A stretch of DNA of 9,769 bases from Bdellovibrio sp. (lineage in GTDB: Bacteria > Bdellovibrionota > Bdellovibrionia > Bdellovibrionales > Bdellovibrionaceae). Both the position numbers and the translations under genes were made by a program. Where the stretch lies: contig JAGIAF010000119.1 in assembly GCA_017745015.1 (NCBI GenBank), positions 1 to 9,769 on the forward strand, given 5' to 3'. A model generated the notes under the pieces. That model was not told where the DNA came from. It saw only the letters and a list, made by a program, of their open reading frames with translations, and did no database searches. Of the stretch, positions 1-6,794 are shown one piece after another (the stretch's first letter is position 1; the number at the start of each line of letters is the position of its first letter).

Positions 1-1320
1 AACGATATGTTTGGTGGCGACGCGGTTTCTACGGTTTGGAATATGTTATTGAAGCCTGAAGTAGTTCAAGCCGCTGGTATGTTCCAAGATTGCGTGGCTT
101 CTGGTTGGATTGCGACATACTACGAAGGTTCTTGTGCGAAACCAAATCCAGGTCGTAAAAGACTGTTAGATCAAGCGGCACAATTGCCATTCGACGAAAG
201 TATTAAAAAGAAAGTTTCAGATTGTGCCACTGGTGGTGGTCTTCCGTGTAATCCGATGATTTACGGTTTCTCGGATAACAACGGTACTCCATACTGTATT
301 AAGTCCGATTTGAAATCAGCGACTTATCAATGTAGTACCGAAAAAGCTCCGCTTCCAAGTTCAAAAGAAAGAATTATCAAATCCATCGTAGCAGCAAAAC
401 ATGGCGACCCTTCATTGTGTAAGATTGAAGGCGAAAAGACAGTATCTCAAGCTTGTACGGATGCTCTAGGTAACTATGTGTCTTCTTTGCAAAACCATTA
501 CTTGAATGCCGCAAACTTCTGTACGAATGGCGAAGTGAAATCAGTTGATTCTCGTGAAAAATGGGTTACGAAATCTGGCATTCGCGGTGACCAAAAACAA
601 GCTTGTGATAACTTAAGAGATCGTTTCTTCGATCTTCAAGTGGTATTGACAGGTCAACCACCGATCGCCGTTGATGACTGTGCGACGATGGCTGAAGGCG
701 CGACTAAAAAAGACGGCAAATGCGTGTGCCCAGATGGTGCAGCTCCTCGTCCTGCAACTCAAGGTGTAGGTGAAGACAAAGCCGCTACCGCTCCGGCTCC
801 AAAAGTAACGCAAGTTCCATTTAAGATTGCTGATAAAGATGATGCTCCTCCGGCTCCAGGTGAAGGTGGTGCAGCAGCTCAAAGCAGCAGCTATAAATTC
901 TCGTGTGTGGCTGCTGGTATGGGCGGTCAAGTTGAGAAAGCTGAAGAATGCAGTGAGTGGAGCTGGTGTAAGAAAAAAGGTCTTTACATCGGTCTTGGTG
1001 TGTTAGGTCTGGGTCTTCTTGGTGCATGGTTGTTGTTTAAACATAACAAAAAAGACAAGAAATCGTCTCCAACTTATGAACCACCAGCTGGCGTTCCAGA
1101 ACCTTCTCCAACTGTGACAACAACTCCAGGAACGGGTATTGAGAATCCAGAGCCGAATCCAAGTTGTAACGGCACCCTTCTGAATGGTGTTTGTTGTGTA
1201 CTGCCTAACATTGTTGAGGGTGGGGTTTGTAAGGCCTCAGTAATTGTGACGCCGCCGCCAGAACCGTCTTCTGAAGGTGGAACGACTACGGGAACAATTT
1301 TAATCAACGGCGTTCGCTAA
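1..1320 (+). CDS. Cysteine-rich membrane-anchored protein of unknown function, 5'-truncated
   Basis: I do not recognise this family. The frame is open to base 1 (codons for Asn-Asp precede the first ATG at 7), so the real start and any signal peptide probably lie outside the window; residues below count from the ATG at 7. The visible part has 20 cysteines. Sixteen precede a single hydrophobic helix at about 325-344, including a C-x13-C-x-C-P-D-G mini-motif at 225-244. A Pro/Ala-rich linker runs from about 246 to 295. The helix is flanked by KKK and by KHNKKDKK. It is followed by a Pro/Thr/Glu-rich tail with four more cysteines (387, 396, 397, 408). The cysteine richness suggests an exported, disulfide-bonded ectodomain. 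The RDD-family gene follows 20 bases after the stop, so the two are probably co-transcribed. That it is a real protein-coding gene is secure; any role is unknown. Confidence 0.8.
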   Translation, partial: NDMFGGDAVSTVWNMLLKPEVVQAAGMFQDCVASGWIATYYEGSCAKPNPGRKRLLDQAAQLPFDESIKKKVSDCATGGGLPCNPMIYGFSDNNGTPYCIKSDLKSATYQCSTEKAPLPSSKERIIKSIVAAKHGDPSLCKIEGEKTVSQACTDALGNYVSSLQNHYLNAANFCTNGEVKSVDSREKWVTKSGIRGDQKQACDNLRDRFFDLQVVLTGQPPIAVDDCATMAEGATKKDGKCVCPDGAAPRPATQGVGEDKAATAPAPKVTQVPFKIADKDDAPPAPGEGGAAAQSSSYKFSCVAAGMGGQVEKAEECSEWSWCKKKGLYIGLGVLGLGLLGAWLLFKHNKKDKKSSPTYEPPAGVPEPSPTVTTTPGTGIENPEPNPSCNGTLLNGVCCVLPNIVEGGVCKASVIVTPPPEPSSEGGTTTGTILINGVR

Positions 1321-1340
1321 GATAGCCGCTGAGATTAAGA

Positions 1341-1976
1341 ATGATCTCAAACGAAAAAATCGAAAATCAAAACAATCCACAGAGGGCTCCCCGAAATCGG
1401 GAAGCCCCTGTGCCTTTAATAGGCCCTTCACGACGTCGTCGTGCTCCGACTCAACCGCAACAATCCAAACTCAATGAGCTCTTCAAAGACCGCAAGGCTT
1501 TGCAGTTTCAGAATACAGGCTTTCAAGGTGGTCCTTCACGTCGTCGCAAAGGCTATCGTTTAGCTCTGTGGTCTTGGATGGCTGCGTTTGTTGATGCGCT
1601 GATTTTGCTTTCCATGAGCTGTGTGTTTTTGGTCTGCTTTTCAATGTTGATGAAAGCCCCAGTGGGAGCGCTCTTAAAAGGTCTTTTCCATACTGAATAT
1701 CGTATTTTATTTTATGTGGAAGTCTTCGCCGTGTGCTCTTGGATCTACATGGTCACGATGCGTGTTTTTATGGGCGCAAGTATCGGTGAATGGGCTTGTG
1801 ATTTGCGCTTAGGAAATCCCCATGAGCGCTTTGAGAGTATCTATGTGCTACGAGTTCTTTTGCGTGCAACTTTAATACTTGCAACAGGTGTTGTGACATT
1901 GCCACTTCTGTCGTTGCTCTTCGGAAAAGATGTCGCCGGATCTATATCAGGTCTGCGTTTACTTTCTTTGAAGTAA
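1341..1976 (+). CDS. RDD-family integral membrane protein with long basic N-terminal tail
   Basis: This 211-residue protein has the RDD-domain layout. The first helix (about 74-103) carries the conserved Arg/Asp region, with R73 just before it and D85 inside it. A second helix spans about 122-142. It is followed by the typical G-x-S-x-G-E-x-x-x-x-L-R-L loop (145-157), a third hydrophobic segment (about 170-194), and a closing SGLRLL motif (203-208). RDD proteins are poorly characterised; some have been linked to ion transport, but nothing here indicates a substrate. Residues 1-70 form a hydrophilic, proline- and arginine-rich tail in which GPSRRR occurs twice (28-33 and 64-69), an unusual extension. 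The ATG at 1341 is preceded by only a weak GAG at 1331-1333, and an in-frame stop at 1323-1325 limits any upstream start. A strong hairpin lies inside the first 25 codons. The 3' end overlaps the opposing methyltransferase gene. Confidence 0.8.
   Translation: MISNEKIENQNNPQRAPRNREAPVPLIGPSRRRRAPTQPQQSKLNELFKDRKALQFQNTGFQGGPSRRRKGYRLALWSWMAAFVDALILLSMSCVFLVCFSMLMKAPVGALLKGLFHTEYRILFYVEVFAVCSWIYMVTMRVFMGASIGEWACDLRLGNPHERFESIYVLRVLLRATLILATGVVTLPLLSLLFGKDVAGSISGLRLLSLK
1384..1407 (+). other. Strong GC-rich hairpin inside the start of the RDD gene
   Basis: Bases 1384-1393 pair with 1398-1407 with one C/A mismatch (1389/1402), leaving a four-base AAAT loop. It resembles an intrinsic terminator stem. 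The downstream bases (CTGTGCCTTTAAT) are not a clean U-tract, and the stem lies within the RDD coding frame, 64 bases past the upstream stop codon. It could be a partial attenuator, an mRNA-stabilising stem, or simply the coding of Ala-Pro-Arg-Asn-Arg-Glu-Ala-Pro. The structure is seen; the function is not. Confidence 0.5.
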
Positions 1977-3107
1977 TCCCAAAACTTCATAGTGATTCGT
2001 TTGTGGGAATTGGTCTAAGATAGCTAATTCCTGAATCTCATAGCCAAAACTTTGAAGTCGAGCCATATCGATCATCATCGATTCTGGAAAACACGACATA
2101 TAGATAAAGAACTTCGGTCGTTCCGATTCTTGCAAAGCTTCCAGTGGATTTAAGAAGTTCATCAACCCAGAGCGCGGCGGATTGGCAAGGACACCATCGA
2201 ATTCGGAAAAGTCCTGCAGAATTTTCTTTTGGAAATCCCCGCGATAGATTTTTAGTTTCTGTGCGTGATGTTTTAAAGATGGCGGTAAAACACTTACAGT
2301 CTTCTCTAGGCCTTCTAAAGAAAGAGCATCAATCTCACAAGCCAAGACCGAATGAGCGGTGGCCAGGGCGGGCAGAGTGAGATTTCCAATTCCCGATCCA
2401 AATTCAATCAAGCGAGCGCCGGGATATGAATTCACCCAGGCCGAGATTTGCTCAGCAATCAAAACATTGGCCTTTATGCTTGGTTGTGTAAAACTCGCAA
2501 CATGGCAATAAAGATCCACAGGAGTTTCACCCATCCAGGTGTTGAACCAAATATTGAGCTCTGGATCTTTTAATTTAAATTCTTGGCCATTCCAGAACGG
2601 AACTTTGCGGCGTTGGCCGATCTCTATGAAGGCTTCTTGTTGAAGCTTCTGAAGAATTTCTTTTTCGTCCAACAAAGCTTTAATATCGACATTCGCAAAA
2701 TCAAGCCAGACGCCTCGTTGTCCCGAGGGGCTTACGCGCAGACGAATGGAGCCTTTTGAAATGGGCCATTTGATTTTACGAAACTCTGTCAGCCAGCTTT
2801 GTAGTTCCGGAGACATTTGAGCGCAGACGTCTAAATCAACAATCTCTTTGTTGTGTTTTCCATAAAGACCCAGGCGGCCATCGATCAAGCTGAAATCCAG
2901 GCGATCGCGCAAGTGCGAGGCGCCGGCACTCAAAAAATCAATAACCCCGTTGTAGCGAATATCATGATTCTTTAAAAGCTCTGAGAGTTCTTGAGTCTTA
3001 AGATCTTTTTGCGCCCCATAGGTTTTATCCAATAGTTGGCACCCTGAGCAGACCGGCTCATAGGGGCACGGGACTTTAGCGTTTGGATCTAAGGGTGTAG
3101 AAATCAT
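1959..3107 (-). CDS. TrmA/RlmD-family Fe-S RNA 5-methyluridine methyltransferase
   Basis: This is a 382-residue class I SAM-dependent methyltransferase of the TrmA/RlmC/RlmD family, which puts a methyl group on C5 of uridine in tRNA or rRNA. Cysteines C14, C20, C23 and C95 match the spacing of the 4Fe-4S cluster in RlmD-type members. The SAM-binding motif I is E235-F-G-S-G-I-G241, with the acidic E258 after the next strand. Motif IV reads N309-P-P-R-S-G314, where most members have D-P-P/A-R. The catalytic nucleophile is C339 in a SCFP motif (usually SCNP), and E374 near the C terminus is the expected proton-abstracting glutamate. No N-terminal TRAM domain is visible, and the protein is somewhat shorter than RlmD (about 430). 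The target base cannot be told from sequence. Its ATG overlaps the stop of the upstream lipoprotein gene as ATGA, and its own Shine-Dalgarno is weak, so translation is probably coupled. Confidence 0.88.
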   Translation of the reverse strand: MISTPLDPNAKVPCPYEPVCSGCQLLDKTYGAQKDLKTQELSELLKNHDIRYNGVIDFLSAGASHLRDRLDFSLIDGRLGLYGKHNKEIVDLDVCAQMSPELQSWLTEFRKIKWPISKGSIRLRVSPSGQRGVWLDFANVDIKALLDEKEILQKLQQEAFIEIGQRRKVPFWNGQEFKLKDPELNIWFNTWMGETPVDLYCHVASFTQPSIKANVLIAEQISAWVNSYPGARLIEFGSGIGNLTLPALATAHSVLACEIDALSLEGLEKTVSVLPPSLKHHAQKLKIYRGDFQKKILQDFSEFDGVLANPPRSGLMNFLNPLEALQESERPKFFIYMSCFPESMMIDMARLQSFGYEIQELAILDQFPQTNHYEVLGLLQRK

Positions 3108-3739
3108 TTTTTATGTGGACCTGGCTCAAGAGTAAAAATACATGAAGCGGCGTCTTTCACGACGCCATCTTCATAGTGCAAATCTCGGTCAGTATAACCC
3201 AAAGTCACATGAGGATAAAAGAGATCGGGATTAAAGTCCGAGGCTTTTCCGCCATGGGATATATATAGCTCTTGAATGGCTTTACGGATCTTAAAGAGAT
3301 TCTCGGAATCCATCACGACAAAATAAGTGCTTTGCTCTTGGTCTTTGATCTTCGCTTTTCCTTTTCCTACGCACAGTGGATGGAAATGACTTCCTTGTAG
3401 GTTCATCTTTGCGGCAATAGCGTTGATTTCTTGAATGGAAATTTTCTTGCTCAAGACTTTGTCAAACTCAGGAGGTGTAATCACAGTGATATGGGCTTCA
3501 CCACGGTTTTTAAGAGTCACTTTTTCGCGGGCTTCCGTTTCTTTTAGAAGAGCTTGGAATCCCGGATAACTAAAGTTCATCGCAAGATAGCTTTTGAATG
3601 GAGCGTTTTCGTCGTGGCTCACAAATGGAACCTGCACAAAGACCTCATCTGTGTAGTGCGCAGAGGAGAGAGTTTTAGGACTTTGAGTGGCGCAGGAGGT
3701 CAGTAGTGCGGTAATGAAAACCCATTGAATAGCGCGCAT
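3104..3739 (-). CDS. Lipoprotein with 2H phosphoesterase (LigT-like) motifs
   Basis: This 211-residue protein starts with a short signal peptide ending in the lipobox L-T-S-C16, so it should be a lipoprotein; Ala at +2 argues against inner-membrane retention under the E. coli rule. The mature part contains two H-x-T motifs, H83-I-T85 and H177-V-T179, about 90 residues apart. A strand-helix unit lies between them (139-160, YFVVMD followed by an amphipathic helix). This is the arrangement of the 2H phosphoesterase superfamily (LigT, RNA 2',3'-cyclic phosphodiesterases, AKAP7-like). Such enzymes act on cyclic phosphates or 2',5' bonds of RNA or nucleotides; the substrate here is unknown. A clear GGAGAGG (3745-3751) lies five bases before the ATG and supports this start. 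It is first in a two-gene unit with the RNA methyltransferase. An exported 2H protein is unusual. The fold call rests on the motifs and spacing and is moderately sure. Confidence 0.72.
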   Translation of the reverse strand: MRAIQWVFITALLTSCATQSPKTLSSAHYTDEVFVQVPFVSHDENAPFKSYLAMNFSYPGFQALLKETEAREKVTLKNRGEAHITVITPPEFDKVLSKKISIQEINAIAAKMNLQGSHFHPLCVGKGKAKIKDQEQSTYFVVMDSENLFKIRKAIQELYISHGGKASDFNPDLFYPHVTLGYTDRDLHYEDGVVKDAASCIFTLEPGPHKK

Positions 3740-3744
3740 TGTAT

Positions 3745-3751
3745 CCTCTCC
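3745..3751 (-). promoter_or_regulatory. Shine-Dalgarno of the 2H lipoprotein gene
   Basis: On the minus strand this reads GGAGAGG, five bases before the ATG at 3739-3737. It fixes the start of the lipoprotein. Confidence 0.7.
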
Positions 3752-3756
3752 GTTTA

Positions 3757-3785
3757 TTGACTTAGGTCTTGGCTGCTTCTAGCCT
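3757..3785 (+). promoter_or_regulatory. Weak candidate promoter for the M28 peptidase gene
   Basis: TTGACT (3757-3762) matches the -35 consensus at five of six positions. With a 17-base spacer it is followed by TAGCCT (3780-3785), which matches the -10 box poorly. If real, transcription would start about three to five bases before the ATG at 3795, giving a leaderless or nearly leaderless message. That would fit the absence of a visible Shine-Dalgarno. The short stem GGCT/AGCC (3771-3784) overlaps it. Confidence 0.3.
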
Positions 3786-3794
3786 ACACAGACT

Positions 3795-6704
3795 ATGAAA
3801 AAAGTGAAAGTGCTTCTTACAAATATTCTCGCAACATCTCTGGTTTTTTCATTGGCAGCCTGCCAAACCCAAGAAAGTAAGAGTATCGCAACCTCGAAAA
3901 CGGAGTCCTTCGTAAATGCCCCGAATTCTCTGATGACGGAAGCTCGCCAGATCACTTTTGTGGGCCCTAAATCCGGTGAAGGCTATTTCAGTCCAGATGG
4001 CAAAACCATGATCTTCCAAAGCGAGCGCGAGCCAGGCAATCCCTTTTATCAAATGTACTTAATGGATATGACTTCGGGCAAAACAACTCGCGTGTCACCA
4101 GGAATGGGTAAAACGACTTGTGGTTGGATCCATCCTTCCATGAAAAAGGTCATGTTCTCCTCGACGCATCTTGATCCTGAGGTGAAAAAGAAAGCGGCCG
4201 ATGAAATCGAGAATCGTAAGAAAGCGGTTAAGACGAAGTACTCGTGGAATTATGACGATAGTTACGACATCTATTCCTCTGATTTAAATGGTAAGAACTT
4301 AAAGCGTCTCACGAAGGAAAAAGGCTACGATGCAGAAGGAGCTTATTCTCCTGATGGTCAATGGATTGTCTTTGCTTCCAATCGCGCGGGATATACCGAA
4401 AAGCTTGAGGGCGATGATAAAAAGTATTTCGAGCAAGATCCTTCCTATATGATGGATATCTACATCATGAAGGCCGATGGCAGCCAGGTGAAGCGCCTGA
4501 CGGATGCTAAAGGTTATGATGGCGGGCCCTTCTTTAGTGCGGATGGTAAGAAAATCACATGGCGTCGTTTTGCTCCCAATGGAGCGACGGCGGAGATCTA
4601 CACCATGAATGTTGATGGCTCAGAGCAAAAGGCCGTGACGAAGTTAAAGGCCATGTCCTGGGCTCCGTTCTTTCATCCGTCAGGAGATTACATTGTTTTC
4701 GCCTCCAGTGTTCTGGGATTTGCTAACTTTGAATTGTTCATTGTTGATGCCGAAGGTAAGCACGAGCCTGTTCGCGTAACCTTTGCTGATGACTTTGATG
4801 GGCTTCCGGTTTTCACGCCGGATGGTAAAAACCTTTCCTGGACTCGTCGAAATCAAAAAGGGGAGTCGCAGATCATGATGGCGAAATGGGACGATGTGCA
4901 GGCCCGCAATCTTTTGGGGTTAACTCCTCAAGATCCGGCGCAGGCTTCTTTATCTCCAGACATTTCTGTCGATGATCTCAAGGTGTGGGTGAACTACCTA
5001 AGTTCTCAGTTTGAGGGGCGCGGGACTGGTTCGACTTACGAAAAGATCTATACACAGAAAATCGCCGATATGTTTAAGGCCTGGGGTTTAAAACCTGCAG
5101 GCGAAAATAGCACCTACTTCCAGGCCTTCGAATTTACTTCAGGTGTCAGTCTAGGAGCTAAGAACTCTCTTGAACTTGTCGGGACAGGCAAAGCAACCTA
5201 CATCGTTTCTAAGGACTATGAGCCTTTGTCATTCTCTAAGGTGGGTATCATCACCGCGGCACCGATTGTCTTTGCAGGATACGGAATCAAGGCCCCCGCC
5301 TCAGATAAAGAGCCTGAATATGATTCTTTTAAGGGACTGGATGTTAAAGGAAGATGGGTCATGGTTTTAACGGACCTTCCCGCAAATCTTCCGGCACCCC
5401 GTCGTCAATATTTGAATCTATACTCGCGATTGCAACATAAGGTTACGGTTGCCAAAAATGCTGGCGCCATCGGCTTGATTGTAGTGAACGGACCGTTGAG
5501 TGATTTGCCAGAAAAATTTGGTCCATTAAAGTTCGAAGGATCTTTGGCAGAGACCAGTATTGCGGTTTTAAGGCTTTCAACAAAAGTCGGCTCTGAAATT
5601 GTAAAACGCGCTTGGAAAGATTTGAGCGTTGTTCAACATGATTTGGATAAGGGTGAAATGGTCCCGGGATTTGTTATTCCTAGCACTTATCTGAAAGGAA
5701 ATGTCGATCTTCAGTTCCGAAAATCCGAGGGAATTAATGTCTTGGCAGAACTTCCTGTGAAGTCCTCGAAGAGTTCCGTTTTGATTGGCGCCCACGGAGA
5801 TCACTTGGGACATGGTGAGCTAGGAAGTTCTTTGGCTAAAAATGCAGATGTGGGGCAGGCTCATCATGGTGCTGATGACAATGCTTCCGGTGTATCAGGT
5901 GTGATGGAGTTAGCACATTACTATGCTCACCTTCAAAGTACTTCTCCGAAAGTCTTAAAGAAGAGCTTGAAGTTTGCGGTTTGGTCTGGAGAAGAGTTGG
6001 GAGATCTTGGCTCTTCACGCTTTACGAAGTTTGCTGCAAATAGAAACCTCGAGGCTTACTTGAACATGGATATGGTAGGTCGCCTTCGCGACAGACTTTT
6101 TGTGCAAGGTCTAGGGTCAGGCGATGTATGGACAAAGCTGGCTGAGCAGGTAGAGGCGAAAACAAAATTGCCAATGGTTGTTCAAGAAGATCCGTATTTG
6201 CCAACGGATTCTCTAGCTTTTTATGTCGCTGGGGTTCCTACGGCCAATTTCTTTACCGGCGCTCATGGTGAATATCACACTCCGCGAGATACTTATGAAA
6301 CCATTAACTTTGAAGGTCTAGCGAAGGTTTTGGGAGTCGTAAAAGGCTTCAATGAAGAAGTGAGCTTCACCGCAAAACCTGTTGTGAAATATGTAAAAAT
6401 CGCCAGCACTCAAAGCAATATGGAAGGTCGAAGTTTCCGGGTGTATCTGGGAACGATTCCTGATTATGCCCAAGAAGGATTGAAAGGTGTTTTGATTTCT
6501 GGAGTTTCAAAAGACAGTCCAGCTGAAAAAGCCGGGCTTCAAGAAAAGGACGTGATCGTTGAGTTTGACAACACCAAGATTGAGAACTTGTACGATTATG
6601 TTTATGCACTTCAGGCCGTGAAACCAAATAAAGAGACGACGATCCTTGTTCAACGCCATGGTAAGTTAATGACCTTGAAAATCACGCCAAAGCTTAAAGA
6701 ATAG
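3795..6704 (+). CDS. Lipoprotein M28 zinc metallopeptidase with PD40 propeller, PA and PDZ domains
   Basis: This 969-residue protein starts with a lipoprotein signal (lipobox L-A-A-C23, Gln at +2, so probably outer membrane). Six TolB/PD40-like blades follow, with SPDG-type turns near residues 66, 113, 185, 248, 294 and 341. The M28 N-terminal helix region with an EGRGTGS motif lies near 405-415. A PA domain (about 475-620) is inserted before the catalytic core. Expected zinc ligands and catalytic residues are all present: H667 (GAHGDH), D694 (GADDNASG), the E733-E734 pair (SGEELG), D759 (NMDMVGR) and H828 (YHTPRDT). A PDZ domain (about 880-965) with a YLGTIPDY start ends the protein. The family are aminopeptidases or carboxypeptidases that remove single residues. 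The propeller and PDZ may gate or hold peptide substrates. The start at 3795 is fixed by the signal peptide, though no Shine-Dalgarno is visible. It is a single-gene unit, followed by a strong terminator. Confidence 0.93.
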   Translation: MKKVKVLLTNILATSLVFSLAACQTQESKSIATSKTESFVNAPNSLMTEARQITFVGPKSGEGYFSPDGKTMIFQSEREPGNPFYQMYLMDMTSGKTTRVSPGMGKTTCGWIHPSMKKVMFSSTHLDPEVKKKAADEIENRKKAVKTKYSWNYDDSYDIYSSDLNGKNLKRLTKEKGYDAEGAYSPDGQWIVFASNRAGYTEKLEGDDKKYFEQDPSYMMDIYIMKADGSQVKRLTDAKGYDGGPFFSADGKKITWRRFAPNGATAEIYTMNVDGSEQKAVTKLKAMSWAPFFHPSGDYIVFASSVLGFANFELFIVDAEGKHEPVRVTFADDFDGLPVFTPDGKNLSWTRRNQKGESQIMMAKWDDVQARNLLGLTPQDPAQASLSPDISVDDLKVWVNYLSSQFEGRGTGSTYEKIYTQKIADMFKAWGLKPAGENSTYFQAFEFTSGVSLGAKNSLELVGTGKATYIVSKDYEPLSFSKVGIITAAPIVFAGYGIKAPASDKEPEYDSFKGLDVKGRWVMVLTDLPANLPAPRRQYLNLYSRLQHKVTVAKNAGAIGLIVVNGPLSDLPEKFGPLKFEGSLAETSIAVLRLSTKVGSEIVKRAWKDLSVVQHDLDKGEMVPGFVIPSTYLKGNVDLQFRKSEGINVLAELPVKSSKSSVLIGAHGDHLGHGELGSSLAKNADVGQAHHGADDNASGVSGVMELAHYYAHLQSTSPKVLKKSLKFAVWSGEELGDLGSSRFTKFAANRNLEAYLNMDMVGRLRDRLFVQGLGSGDVWTKLAEQVEAKTKLPMVVQEDPYLPTDSLAFYVAGVPTANFFTGAHGEYHTPRDTYETINFEGLAKVLGVVKGFNEEVSFTAKPVVKYVKIASTQSNMEGRSFRVYLGTIPDYAQEGLKGVLISGVSKDSPAEKAGLQEKDVIVEFDNTKIENLYDYVYALQAVKPNKETTILVQRHGKLMTLKITPKLKE

Positions 6705-6737
6705 GTTTTAAGCGTTCAGGGGAGTCTAGGAAAAACA

Positions 6738-6774
6738 AACGGGGAGTGATTGAAACACTCCCCGTTCTCTTTTT
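6738..6774. terminator. Strong bidirectional intrinsic terminator
   Basis: Bases 6738-6748 pair perfectly with 6756-6766 (core ACGGGGAGTG/CACTCCCCGT) around a seven-base loop, an 11-base-pair stem. On the plus strand it is followed by TCTCTTTTT. On the minus strand the stem is followed by GTTTTT, the complement of bases 6731-6736. It therefore serves both converging genes: the M28 peptidase (stop at 6704) and the secreted protein on the other strand (stop at 6795). Confidence 0.92.
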
Positions 6775-6794
6775 AAATTTTCAAATACCGGAAA

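Noticed and set aside
613..1307. Three minus-strand open frames inside the cysteine-rich gene
   Set aside because: They are antisense shadows of a gene with strong coding character, with no ribosome binding sites or recognisable domains.
1384..1407. Calling this hairpin a true terminator
   Set aside because: It lacks a clean T-run and lies in a coding frame; it is kept as a structure only.
5577..6627. Several minus-strand frames of 60-86 codons inside the M28 peptidase gene
   Set aside because: The plus-strand frame here encodes every catalytic motif of M28; the antisense frames are composition artefacts.
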